DNA of 64,000 bases from assembly GCF_905475345.1 (NCBI RefSeq), contig NC_066595.1:6080001-6144000 (forward strand). Reading direction: 5' to 3'. A program made the translations under genes and the position numbers. Numbering within the stretch: position 1 is the first letter of the stretch; the number at the start of each line of letters is the position of its first letter. Under the pieces are notes generated by a model. It was not told the DNA's origin. It ran no database searches and saw nothing but the letters and a program-made list of their open reading frames with translations. This stretch comes from Vespula vulgaris (Eukaryota; Arthropoda; Insecta; Hymenoptera; Vespidae). Of the stretch, positions 32,981-44,220 are shown one piece after another.

Positions 32981-34848
32981 AAGGAATAAGCAAAAAGTGA
33001 AAAAGAAGCGGTATTTTCCTTTTATCTCTAAGAGATATATTTGTAAATGTGTATCGGTATAGTACGTAGGTACGCAAGTACGTATGTAAGAGCAGCGCGT
33101 GCTAGAAATTACAGCGTCCACCGCCGATGACTAATGGGAAATTCACGCGGCCGTTAATGTACCGTATCGTTATCACCTTACAGAGCCGACTAAAGTCACC
33201 GAGGATATCCGGCTGCGATTTACCGGCTTGTGTACTGCCGTCTTGCCGTTCTTTCGATCAGCGGAAGGGACAAGAACTGAGAAGAAAGAGAGATAGAGAG
33301 AAGAGTAAACGAGTGAATGAATGAGTGGGTGGGAGGGAAAAAGAGAATGGACAATTTTCGCTATTTACGAAATGAATAAGTATTAGAAAGTTACGAAAGC
33401 TTTGGTTTTACGGATGACTTGTTTTTTTACGGGATACACGAACTCTCAAACTTTTCTTCTCCTCTTTCATGAAAGTATGAAAGAAATTTTAAACAAAGAG
33501 ACCTACAGATTCTTTACAAAAAAGAAAAAGAAAGAAAAAGAAGGAAAAAGATAAAAAGAGTAAAAAAAAAAAGTTGTAACCGCGACGTCCTTGTTAAGTC
33601 GTAAAACAATCTCGAGTTGGAATTTATTAGCGATTATTACAAAAGTCGTTAACGAAAAGAGTGCTCGTGATCCGGCTGATGGCGCTCAGGAATCTGGAAG
33701 GAACTGTTATGTAGTGATTGTACGGTACGGTAACGAAAGGAAGGAAGGGAAAAAAAAAGGAGAAAAATGAGGGGAAAAAAGAAAAAAGGAAAGAAAAAAG
33801 AAAAAGAAAAGAAATGAAAAAAATGAAAGAAAAAAAAAGTAAAAAAGAAGAAATAAAGATAGGAATCCGCAACGGGCTACCGATCACGTATCAATTAAAT
33901 TCCGTGTAGCAATATGCAAGCAATCACGTTTCCGCGTGTTCTCATATATAAGATTGGTGATTTGAATTGTTTCAAATCACGCGCGAGTTTCTCGTCCACA
34001 ACTGGCTGTTGTATGAGATACATAAATATATATCACGATCATTCGTGTCACGCTGTCGTCTTATCTCTCTTTTTTTTTTGTTTTCTTCTATCGTCGAATA
34101 ACCCAAAAGAACACATGCGTAGAAATCGGACGACGTAAGCAAGCAAGCAAGCAAGCAAATAAGAAAGTAAGTAAGTAAGTACGTCCTTTGACGTTATGCA
34201 TGGTCGAATCTCGATTATTTTCGTTGATACGATAAATATAAATCGAAAGGCCAGCAAAACATAATTTAACACGAAGTTTCCACTTTTCTAGAAGTATCAG
34301 AGTCGAAAGATCGATAAGAAAGTCGTCGATTATCGCTCCTATACGATCTTCGATATTTTTTTCAGAAAGGATCATCGACGTTAGGTACTAGCAGCTTTAC
34401 GTTTTCCAGAGCGTGTCATCGGGCGGTGATAGGCGAGCGTTGCTTCAACGTTTTCACCGTGTTCGATTTATTACATCCGGTTTATGCACGATCCAGCTCC
34501 AGGGAACACCTGCGTATAAGTTCTAACCAAGCGTGTATTTACGTGGTAGTATATATATGTGTGTGTGTAGACAACTATATATACATATGTACTCGCTAAA
34601 CATACATTCATGAAGTTCGTTTCGATGCTTTACTCTACTTAACAATAATCAAATCTAACTCTAATAATAGGATTCTTCGATCAAGTAAATAAACTTTTTC
34701 TTAAAAAAAAAACTCGACGGAGATCTATAATACAGAATATTTTATAATAAAACTCGAATAGTCGTGAATGATCGAACAATTAAAAGATCGGCTTTGTTCT
34801 TTGACACGCACGGCCCGTGAGAGAAAGAGATTACGGTGTCAATTTCAG

Positions 34849-34905
34849 AGCACGTACCACCTGCCGAGGCTGACTTTCCTTTCCTGATTCGACCTTGGAT
34901 AGAAG
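34849..34905 (+). CDS. possible 57-nt cassette exon
   Basis: TTTCAG acceptor and AAG|GTAAGA donor enclose 57 nt with one open frame (phase 1 to 1) reading HVPPAEADFPFLIRPWIEG. The pyrimidine tract is weak. Length is a multiple of three. No partner exon identified. Confidence 0.2.
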
Positions 34906-35024
34906 GTAAGACAAGCGCCCCGTTTATACGCTTACAACTGTGTGCCTTTCGATAAGCGTTCGATCGATCGATCGTACGATCGCGAGAAAAGTAGAAAGAC
35001 CAAAGGGGACCAAACACTATGCGA

Positions 35025-35067
<43 letters not shown>

Positions 35068-36430
35068 GTCTCTATATCATCATCCGTCGAACGATCGTGA
35101 GAGGTTCTTTCTCTCTTAACAGACCTCATCGAGTTCTAACGAGCGGGATATTTTATTCATGAAGAATTATTTATCCGCTTTCCAAGATTCCGAGTACGCG
35201 ATGATCGACGTCCGATCGGTGTTTTGTCATTTTATCCATATCGTACGTTTGTATCTCTACACTGTCTGAAGGTATTTAAGTGCTCGTTAAAGAATGAAAA
35301 ATGATCGAAATAAGAGAGAACGGAGGTAGAAGAGACGATCCACGATCGAATAAAGTCATACGATAAACCTTACTTTTTATGACGAGCGTATTCGCGCATC
35401 CCCACGTTACAGCGCATAATCTTCCGAAGACTATTACCTTCGAAAAGATAAGAACGAAATATTTCGGATAAAAGAGTCCGACGTCGATTTGAGCTATATT
35501 ATACGTAAGTACGTTCGTACGTACTTACGTTGCACGTCGTCTTTTCAAGTCGATTCCTCGTTAAACGTTCCCCGTCACGTTATCTCAAATATTTATTTTT
35601 CTACCTTTTTCTTCAAATGACTTCATACCGTCGCATTACGAAACACAAACGATCGACGAAAATAATTAAACGAACGTAGAACTTTATCACATACTCATGT
35701 ATAACGAAATATACGAATTTTTCGATCTACGTTTGAAAATTTTTAATATCATTCACATTGTCTAAACGCGAACATATCGTTTGTGGATAAACGATAATAT
35801 TTACGTAATAGAATATTCCAAATATTACGTCACGCAAACGTCACGATTTCGCAACGATTTCGTAGAATTGTTTCTCAAGGAACAATTCCAAGAATGTTAA
35901 GGATGATCGAACGAAAAACTTTTGAAAGTCAAACGTTTTACAAAACATATACGATGTTCCAACATCGTATCGATCCAATAACAATACTAAACAAAACAAC
36001 AACAAAAAGAACTAAACGTTGAAGAAAAAGAAAAAAAGAGAAAAACGAAACGAAAGTGTGTACTGGTGTGTCCTCGTCTGTGTGTTTATACGTCTCTTTC
36101 TCTCTCTCTCTCTCTCTGTATGTGTACGTAGAAAAAGCCATGGGACTGTTTACGGCGTGTCGCGAATGAAAGTCGGCGGTCATAAAGTCGAGTGCGGATG
36201 GTGATCGTAAATATTTGGACGATAGAGGTCCCGATAGGGTGACCCCGAAGACTGCGTGCTCACGGCGATTCGCACAACCACACCCGTCTGTATCAGCGTA
36301 CATAACCGGGATCTCGAATTAATCCGCAGAGGAGAGAGGTTAGCTGCCGGTGCACCGGTAACTTGACCGAAGCTTCATCGAAAAGGATAGAAGGAGATGG
36401 AAAAACGACTATAGTAGGTATTACCTGTAG

Positions 36431-36463
<33 letters not shown>

Positions 36464-36979
36464 ATCTATGTATGTATGTATGTATGTATGTATGTATGTA
36501 TCTCTATCTCGTTTCTTCTCATCGAGAGCAAGGTTCGTTCGTTCAAGGAGAAAGGATCAAAGAGAAGATAGAAACGCGAAGATTAGTAGGAAGAGAGAAC
36601 GAAATTGATTTCCGTCCGGGATAAAGAAGTTAAGCAAAAGAAAATCGAAGATACTTTTGAACTACAAGAGACGAGAGAGAGAGAGAGAGATGTGAAAGAA
36701 AGAGACACAAGGTGGTCGAAGAGAAAGGCAAGGTAAGTAAGTAAATTCTTCCACGCATCCTGTCTGCGGTTGACGAAAACTTATCGACGCACGACATTTC
36801 GGAGAAGCTCGTAATAAGACGATAGTTTCTTTTTCTTCTTTTACTAATATTCTGTGGGTAGCCGAATTTTAGCCTGGTAAAATCGAAATTCGAAAGGTTC
36901 TCAATGCCTTTTACTTTATTTCTTCGTTTTATTATTATGTAATTGGTGCGATATTAAAAGAGTATATTTTGATTAGGTG
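34906..36979. other. non-coding with one regulatory-looking island
   Basis: CT 35030-35073; AT-leaning 35130-36050; CT 36094-36118; 36130-36370 unique with TGTTTAC (36147-36153), CATAAAG and GTCCCGATAGGGTGACC; CT/TATG 36434-36500. No supported exon. Confidence 0.55.
35503..35530. repeat. perfect 11-bp inverted repeat
   Basis: ACGTAAGTACG, spacer TTCGTA, CGTACTTACGT. All 11 positions pair. It lies in unique sequence, not an obvious microsatellite. Confidence 0.7.
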
Positions 36980-37895
36980 CGATTTTATCGATAATATTCG
37001 AAGAGTATACTTCTCTCCGTCTCTATTTTTTTACTGTATTTTATCGATAGGTAATAAATAAGTAAGTAAGTAAGTAAGTAAGTACTTATTTACTTCCTTT
37101 TTATAATAATAGTATAGATTGTAGTTTAGTATGTAAGTAAGTAGATATGCCCTCATGAAATTCCAAAACTTCAAAAGCTGGAATTATTTGATAATTCGAT
37201 CCGATCTGTCGATAAAATTCGATACGAAAAGTATCCTCCTTTTCGTCGTCTTGTTTATTTTAATTTACCGATAGATAGGTAATAAGTAAGTAAGTGAGTA
37301 AGTAAGTACATAGCCCCTATGAAATTTTCAAGCTTCAAAAGCTAGAATTATTTGATAGTTCGATCCGATCTATCGATAAAATTCGATACGAAAAGTATCC
37401 TCCTCTCCGTCGTCTCTTTTATTTTAATTTATCGATAAATAGTAAGTAAGTAAGTAAGTAAGTAAGTAGATACTTTCTTTCTTTTTACAATAATAAAATA
37501 AATTGTAACTTAGTAAGTAAGTACTTGAATAGGCCCCATAAAATTCCAGAGCTTGAAAAGCTGGAATTATTTGATAGCTCGATTCGATCTATCGATAAAA
37601 TTCGAAACTTCTTTCGTTATCGTTTTCATTTTAATTTATCGATAGCATAAATAAGTAAGTAAATAAACAAGTAAGTTAGTAAGTAACTAAGTAAATACTT
37701 TCTTTTTACAATAATAAAATAGGTCGTAACTTAGTAAGTAAGTAAGTAAATACTTACTTTCCTTTTACAATAATAAATTAGGTTATAACTTGGCAAGTAA
37801 ATAAGTAACTATTTACTTTCTTTTTACAATAATAAAATAGGTTGTAACTTAGTAAGTAAGTACGTAGCCCCCATGAAATTCCAGAGCTTCGAAAG
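36980..37895 (+). repeat. complex tandem array: GTAAG runs plus palindromic core
   Basis: Units of about 164-221 bp contain three parts: an AAAATTCGATACG-type block with TATCGATAAAATTCGA (at about 36987, 37208, 37372, 37590), runs of GTAAGTAAGTAAG, and an inverted-repeat core (AATTCCA-GCTT / AAGC-TGGAATT, best copy 37542-37568). From 37690 to 37860 a roughly 50-bp subunit (TTTTTACAATAATAAAATAGG...AACTTAGTAAG) is repeated three more times. Copies are diverged, so the array is not recent. GTAAGTAAG presents overlapping copies of the 5' splice-site consensus on the plus strand. Confidence 0.8.
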
Positions 37896-37963
37896 CTCTT
37901 CTAAGATCGGACTTGGTCGCGACGACGACTCCCTTGGAGAGCGCACGGCCGCTAAATGAAGAT

Positions 37964-38215
37964 TTATAGGAGGGTCGCTGTTCGCACGCCACGCCACTCA
38001 CAGAAAGGACTCCGTAGCACGCAGCAAGCGCAACATAGAAAGAGAGTCTCGTAATTCAAACGATCCCGAACCTGAAATAGAGGAGTGTCCCAGGCGACTT
38101 CACCGTCCGGGTATAGTACACTCCCTACGTTTATCTCACTCTTTCCACTACTCCTTTTCTTATCCAACTTACGAGTAAACGCATTGATTATGTCCAGACG
38201 TCGTAAGGAAAGCGA
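37964..38215 (-). CDS. 83-codon stop-to-stop frame without ATG, between two repeat arrays
   Basis: An open minus-strand frame with no ATG, containing SGKSEINVGSVLYPDGEVAW, then DTPLFQ at a possible GT donor, and a Cys-rich end (LFLCCACCVLRSPFCEW). A strong GTAAGTT donor-like site lies inside the frame near 38173. It is the GC-richest, least repetitive DNA within several kb and sits directly between the GTAAG array and the tandem first-exon units. It could be an exon, a decayed gene or a conserved non-coding block. Not recognised. Confidence 0.2.
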   Translation of the reverse strand, partial: SLSLRRLDIINAFTRKLDKKRSSGKSEINVGSVLYPDGEVAWDTPLFQVRDRLNYETLFLCCACCVLRSPFCEWRGVRTATLL

Positions 38216-39192
38216 TTATTTCCAAGTGTACGCACGGAAGTGAACGAATACGAAATACTTCTTCTTCTTTTTCTTCTTCTTCTTCTTCTACTTTCATTTC
38301 GAGTATCGAAATAACCGATCGTAATTAATTTCAATCTCTTAAAGAAATCTCTTATAAAAATGTTCTATCTCGATATAAATCTTTCCTTCGAAATTGTTTC
38401 TTCTTTCTATTACTATTTTTCTTATCGTTATAATATAATAGAATATCGTTAGCGCGTGTGATAGAATATCGTCAGATTTATTTACTTATATTTATCTGCA
38501 GTCAATCTCAGAGTTTAACGAGCAAATAAAAATGATTATTATCTTATTTCTACGTGATCTTAGAGAACGTAATAGGATTTATCGTGTATCTCACGGTAAT
38601 ACATTCTGCAGTTTAATCCATATGTACAAATCCATTTGAACGAGTTATTCAAAATTAATTCCATTGGAAACTAATATGACTTTTGCGTATCTGCATATCG
38701 AGAACTCGCTCTCCAAGGCCACCCCCGACATTTTCTTCTTCAAGATATAGCCGAAGGCGAGGTTACCGCATAAGCGTTACGACGTATGTATCTATCATCG
38801 GGTAATTATCGCTGATTAACGACTTTCCATACGTTATCTTCGTTCATGTAAAGATTTCGACTTGAATTTTACTCGAACAAAGATAATAGATACAGATTAG
38901 AATACCACCGAAGATAATTTTCTCTTCAACGAGCTCTCGAGTAAAATAAAAATCATTTTTTTTTCTCTCTCTCTCTCTCTCTCTCTTTCTTTCCTCTCGT
39001 TCTTGTTACCTTCTTTGAACATTAAAAAAGAAAAAAGAAGAAAAGACAAAAAAAAAAGAAAAAAGAACCGGTAGTACGGCTTACCGAGAAGAAAGATATT
39101 TTTGCTCGATCTGGCTCATTTAGAACGTATTAAAACGTCGTTTTCGTGATTCTTACTCGACACTTGCGTCAGCCAGCATTAACCTATTCCAG
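38216..39192. other. AT-rich spacer ending in an older donor-bearing block
   Basis: TTC at 38261-38290, CT at 38963-38986. Sequence 39105-39192 (after acceptor-like CTGGCTCATTTAG) ends TTCCAG|GTAAGTAT and may be a diverged upstream member of the first-exon series. Confidence 0.5.
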
Positions 39193-39249
39193 GTAAGTAT
39201 CACCTGATATCACCTGACATCCTTCCTTAAATATACATACCTACGATTT

Positions 39250-40138
39250 CTTTGAGTTAAAAAAAAAAAAAATAAACGATACAAAAATGTACATGGAGTA
39301 TAAAAAACCAAGATTTAAACAATAGTACATTCGATTCGATGTTACGGTAATTCGTAATACGTATTAAATATGAAATAATTGTAATTTAATATCTTACCAA
39401 ACGTTTGTTTACAAACTCGGAGACATCGTCTTTATTTAATTTCAACAAAGACCGACTTTCAGACGACTTCGTTAATTACTGCGTCAGTTCTCTTTCGCGT
39501 GTCGACGAGTAAGCATCGAAAATCCCACTTTCCGTAAGTACAAATCTCTTTGAGTTAAAAAAAAAGAATAAGCGATACAAAAATGTACACGGAGTATAAA
39601 AAACCAAGATTTAAACAATAGTACATTCGATTCGATGTTACGGTAATTCGTAATACGTATTAAATATGAAATAATTGTAATTTAATATCTTACCAAACGT
39701 TTGTTTACAAACTCGGAGACATCGTCTTTATTTAATTTCAACAAAGACCGACTTTCAGACGACTTCGTTAATTACTGCGTCAGTTCTCTTTCGCGTGTCG
39801 ACGAGTAAGCATCGAAAATCCCACTTTCCGTAAGTACAAATCTCTTTGAGTTAAAAAAAAAGAATAAGCGATACAAAAATGTACACGGAGTATAAAAAAC
39901 CAAGATTTAAACAATAGTACATTCGATTCGATGTTACGGTAATTCGTAATACGTATTAAATATGAAATAATTGTAATTTAATATCTTACTAAACGTTTGT
40001 TTACAAACTCGGAGACATCGTCTTTATTTAATTTCAACAAAGACCGACTTTCAGACGACTTCGTTAATTACTGCGTCAGTTCTCTTTCGCGTGCCGACGA
40101 GTAAGCATCGAAAATCCCACTTTCCGTAAGTACAAATT
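39250..40138 (+). repeat. three near-identical 296-bp tandem units
   Basis: Units begin at 39250, 39548 and 39844 (CTTTGAGTTAAAA...). Copies 2 and 3 differ at only a few positions and copy 1 slightly more, so the triplication is recent or homogenised. Each unit carries GTATAAAAAACC (TATA-like; 39299, 39595, 39891), a hairpin GTTTGTTTACAAAC with the FOXO-type TTGTTTAC (39405, 39701, 39997), a TACTGCGTCAGTTCTC block, and a 5' splice site TTCC|GTAAGTAC (exon ends 39533, 39829, 40125). Confidence 0.9.
39330..39533 (+). ncRNA. putative alternative first exon, copy 1
   Basis: If the TATA-like box at 39299 is used, transcription would start about 30 bp downstream near 39330 and the exon would end at the consensus donor 39533|GTAAGTAC. 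No long frame crosses it, so it would be untranslated or part of a non-coding RNA. The start is inferred; the donor is clear. Copies 2 and 3 give equivalents at about 39626-39829 and 39922-40125. Confidence 0.35.
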
Positions 40139-40445
40139 TCGATACTTCGTAATTTTCATAATTTTCGAATTATTTCAACAATCTTTAATGTACGTGGAGT
40201 ACAATAAATGAATATTTAAACGATACTACATTCGATTCAACTTTACAGTGCTCGTAATACGTATTAAATATAAAATAATTGTAATTTATTTTATTATTTT
40301 CTTAGATTTAATTTTTAGACTGATCGTTGTTAACAACGTGTAACCTCTGACTGACTTTCACGGGTACTCGATCAAAATAAACATCGAAGCTATCCCAAGA
40401 TGTCTTTGTTCCAAGCATCATCGAAGATTTAAAGTAAGTATACTC
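40139..40445 (+). repeat. diverged fourth copy of the 296-bp unit
   Basis: Keeps the order and stretches of the unit (TGGAGTAC, ATTTAAACGATA.TACATTCGATTC, CGTAATACGTATTAAATAT, AAATAATTGTAATTTA) but has lost the TATA (GTACAATAAA) and the TTGTTTAC, while still ending in a donor (TTTAAA|GTAAGTATAC, exon end 40433). An older fifth donor-bearing block ends at 39192 (TTCCAG|GTAAGTAT), upstream of copy 1. Confidence 0.7.
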
Positions 40446-40531
40446 TTATGTAACACATTCCTTCAATAATTTCTACAGTTTTTCATTATAACAATGATAC
40501 TAATCATTTTGTTTTTACTTGTCTATTTCAG

Positions 40532-40948
40532 AACATTATTGCAATCGAGCGCGAAGCAATGATGAAATGGAGTGTTTGTAACGCTAAAATAAAAATGAAA
40601 AAATCGCGGAATAGAAGCAGTGTTTGTTCGTCCGCGATTCGCGATTTAAATAACAAGTGTTTTTGCATCGACTGAGCGCAATGCAGTCGTTAGAGTCAGT
40701 GTTCGTTCGTAAAGTATTTTTTTAACAGTCGCACAGACTGTATTTATAAAAGATAGAGTTTCGCGAATTAACTTCAGTGATCGTACGTTAATAAATAATT
40801 ATTGCGAATTAGAGTCAGTGCATCACTGAAAAGGATCTCGATCAACATCGATGTCGACCTATCTCATTTTCAACCATCCACCCTCAATTTCGACCTAAAT
40901 CGAAAAATTGGACGAGTGTTTTGGAGCCATCGCAGAACTTCTTAAGTA
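40532..40948 (+). ncRNA. common downstream exon of the tandem first exons
   Basis: Acceptor GTTTTTACTTGTCTATTTCAG is one of the best in the window; the donor is AAGTA|GTAAGTGA at 40949. The 417-nt exon has no long frame, but in phase 0 from the acceptor 47 codons are open, including a 38-aa ORF (40559-40675) starting MMKWSVCNAKIKMKKSRNRS with four Cys in all. It contains repeated words (TTAGAGTCAGTG at 40690 and 40810; CAGTGTTYGTTCGT at 40617 and 40697) and an internal promoter. Best read as 5' UTR or long non-coding RNA of an unidentified gene. Confidence 0.45.
40745..40778 (+). promoter_or_regulatory. TATA plus arthropod initiator core promoter
   Basis: TATAAAAG at 40745-40752 and TTCAGTG with TCAGT at 40774-40778; the initiator A (40776) lies 31 bp after the first T of the TATA box, the textbook spacing. 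It lies inside the 40532-40948 exon and would give a shorter first exon sharing the donor at 40949. Confidence 0.6.
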
Positions 40949-43900
40949 GTAAGTGAATTTTTAAGTCTCTTCGATCACTCAATCATGTCAAGGACGAAAG
41001 ATCCGAATCGACACGAGTGATTGGTTGTAATTAATTAATAAAAAAGCATTGAGTATAAAAACTTCTTGGAAGATTTACTTACGAATGATTTCTTATTTTT
41101 CTATCGATTTATTAGATTAGGATAAAGTATTCTCAAACGCGTTAATTATAATTAAAATCTTGAACGTATCAATGTATTTTTTTTTCTCGTGAAAATAGTA
41201 AAGAATCGGTATTGAGTTGTGATAAAGAATGAACAAGAAGACATTCGCGATGGATAGTATTTGAATTACAAACGAAATTGCATGATCTTTTTTCGATTGA
41301 TTAAAGTAATCTCTTGTAAAAAGGAATGTTCAAGGATTTTTCATGATATTTTTAAATATAAATTATTCATTAAATATTTAATCAGTTTTGTTAATAAAAG
41401 AGAAGTCTGGATGAAATCATTGCTTTGGAAAAAAAAAAATTCGAGTAGGATAATCATTGCTATAAAACAAACAGACTCGTAAAGTCATAAGAGAATAATC
41501 ATAGTGAAGCTGAGTAATGATGCACATTTGAATATATATAATGTATGCATGTTTTACTTGCAGCTACGAGAAAATTAAAGATTTTCGATATAATGAATTC
41601 AATAGAAGTTAGGAATTTCTTAAAGTTACATTTAAAGGAACGTAAACATTCGTGATAAACTCAACTTTTAATTTTTGTAAGGGAGAACATAAAACCTTTC
41701 GATTAAATAAAATGCGAAATGGCTTTTTCAATCTTCCCTTTTAAAGATTTTTCTTGTAATTCTAATCAACTTTTTCTATTATCTATTATCATATCTATTT
41801 CTATTTTCTATTATCATAGAATAAACAAAAAGAATTTAAATCGAATTTTATAATAAATAGAAAACTTATGAGTTAGATTCTTATTCAATTTCGCGAAATC
41901 TAAGACGATTCTTTTTGACTACACATTTGCAATAATTTATGTATAATTCGAAAATCACATTATTTTATTAACAATAGGATATTCTTAGCAAAATTACAAA
42001 GATTATAAGACACGTTCAATAAAAAAATAAATTCAATGTTATCTTTCGACAAACAGAAATCGCGAACACGATAGAATACAATTAACAAATAAAATTATTT
42101 TACTAATATTTAAACGCTAATTCCTGCAGTTAACGTTGGGATCTGAATTTTTGCTAAGCTCATCGAAATTTTCCCAATGAAAAAAATCAAGAACGCGAAT
42201 TTTAAAATAGAATCACCATTAGCCCGTAGTTCTTCAGATGTATGATGCAAATACTATCGAAGGAATGGCAGCATCTTTCTGAATTTTTCTGAAATCTATT
42301 CATTCTACTTCTAACTAAACATTCGAGTTTCTACACTTTGCATTGATTCTTACATCTTCCGTATATTCAGCAATAAATAAATACTAGTCATTTCTATTTG
42401 TTGAACCGCATAGCTAAATAATAATTGAAACAATTATTCTAGATTAATTATTTTAGTTTCTGTCGGGTAAGTTTCTTGGATGAGATCCTTGGGCGTGAAC
42501 CTTTGGGCGGGCTGCGGTCTTAACATCGTGTAAAGCTCTCGGATGGGACCCATAGGTGGGGCTCATCGGTATGGGCCCTTGGGAGGGGCCTTGGGCGGGT
42601 CTCCTTCTTTCTTTCAAAATCGAGCTCGATTTCTATATTCTAGTTTTGTTCTATATTTTGGTTTTGTTCTATATTCTGGTTCTATATTATGCATTTTATT
42701 GTATCTTCCGACTTTCTTTTCTTCTTTTTGATCTTGATTTTAGAGTAGGATCATATCAAGTATATCTGTGGGTCTCCACAAGCAGCAACCTCCACGTGGT
42801 GAGACCTGGGTCGGTATTACTTGCTATCTATCGAAATTCGATTTGACGCAAGTACTACCGGGCGAATAGCTGCATATTTCGGTATATTTTCAAAATCTTT
42901 TCAATCTAACTTTGATTAAACGTTAAAGTATGAACACTTTAAATTTGCTAATAATACTTCCACAAAAAATCAATTGTATATAATAGAATTCTATGGACAA
43001 ATATTAAGTATATAAATTTTCGAACGAAATCAAAATTTTATCGATTATTCGATCAGAAATAATAATTAGTGAATATATACTTATATATTATATATTATTT
43101 TAATAAAAATCAATTTTCGTAGTTTCTCTTGTAGAAATATTTCTCTTTATATCGTATTATTACTGTCACTATAATAATAAGAAGAAGAAGCAGAAGCGGA
43201 AGAAGAAGTAGAAAAAGAAATACATTTATATTAACATTATATAAAATAATATTTGATATATAAATATTAACTAATTTTTCTATCAACTATATTTCTTATC
43301 CTTTATACATTTATATCATAAAATAAATGCGTACCTATGCTGCATCGTATTTATCACGGATTACTGTGACAAATACGCCACCATTAAAGAAAGATATAAA
43401 TCTGAGATAATGAAAAGCGTAAATTTACAGTCTACTACTAGCATTATCTATTCTAACCAAAACTAATCTAATCGTTATGTTATATACGAGAAGGATATAA
43501 GCGACTCGAGCTTATAGACTGATACGATATGCATTGCGACGAGAGTGTTTCCTGCTTGCTCTTGTAGTTCATATTTTGTTCAGTTCTTCACCTGTTGCTG
43601 AGGTCACACGTATGCACACAGATACGATATTTCGTTACACAGCGAAAGATGATGAACCGTCTTAACCTTTCGAGATATCGATCGAATTATCTCCGAAATA
43701 GCTGTTACCGAGAAAAAAAATCTTACGATGAATCTGTTGCATCTTGTGAAATAATTCACAAATTACTATTTATTTTCTTTATCTTTTGTAACAGCCTTGA
43801 CTTAACGCGACTCGATTACTTTGTCCCTTTTTCTTTTTCTTTTTATTTTCTTATTTGAATCTGCTCGTTCTTCGAGGCTTCTATCCAAGGTTTTTCTTTC

Positions 43901-44075
43901 TTTTCTTTCTCTTCATCCTTCTCTTCCACCTTTCTTCTCTCCTCAAAACTTGTAGTAAAAAACTGAGCGACGGCTCGTCGTTCGTTCGTTCGTTCGTTTA
44001 CGGTCATTTCGCTCGAGTACTGACGAGACAGTGCATCGTTCTCTTTCTTATTCTTTTTCTTCTTCTTCGAGATAG
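40949..44075. other. AT-rich, microsatellite-poor DNA
   Basis: Mostly unique A/T-rich sequence with stops in all frames. A further GAGTATAAAAAC like the unit TATA occurs at 41051. Only the 42470-42870 patch breaks the pattern. 43500-43700 is less AT-rich and holds an 87-codon frame without splice support. Confidence 0.6.
42470..42870 (+). repeat. short tandem motifs and hairpin, possible mobile-element remnant
   Basis: A sudden GC-rich patch in AT-rich DNA. CTTGGGCGtG/CTTTGGGCGGG/CTTGGGCGGG words recur five or six times (42488-42600). Then three copies of a TTCTATATTyTGGTTyTG unit (42630-42690), then a hairpin GGTATTACTTG...CAAGTACTACC (42813-42823/42849-42859, 10 of 11 paired) enclosing CGAAATTCG. 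The mix is typical of decayed transposon ends or a non-autonomous element, but no transposase is seen. Confidence 0.35.
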
Positions 44076-44220
44076 AAAGAAATTAGGTCTGCTATGTAGC
44101 GAACGAGTAGAGATCCTCCAGGCTGATCGATCATCGTTGGTGACAAGAGGCGAACTGGATTCACCGAAAGTCATTCTTTTACAGTCTACACGGTCAGATG
44201 ATGATCAGCTGCTGGTGTGA
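44076..44220 (+). CDS. possible terminal exon in the AT-rich block
   Basis: A strong pyrimidine tract (44038-44068) with GAGATAG acceptor precedes an open frame to TGA at 44218-44220, including RKKLGLLCSERVEILQADRS, SPKVILLQSTRSDDDQLLV and the stop. AATAAA follows at 44302-44307. The frame is also open upstream to 43855 but is there Phe/Leu-rich from TTC repeats. It lies downstream of the first-exon array on the same strand and could be a 3' exon of that transcription unit; this link is speculative. Confidence 0.22.

Larger units (their letters stand above)
30448..34848. other. non-coding with simple repeats
   Basis: Very AT-rich 30750-31550 with AT repeat; 31570-31760 has a weak minus-strand C-terminal frame (VPVVSDCDERPRHQRGHDDP); GAC 31976-32072; TTTC 32363-32402; ATAC 32553-32595; 32620-32770 and 33090-33270 unique and regulatory-looking; A-rich 33740-33860; AAGC/AAGT 34136-34180; unique 34390-34540. 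Confidence 0.55.

Noticed and set aside
36980..40445. CRISPR-like or satellite reading of the tandem arrays
   Set aside because: Repeats are long, contiguous and without unique spacers; the context is eukaryotic.
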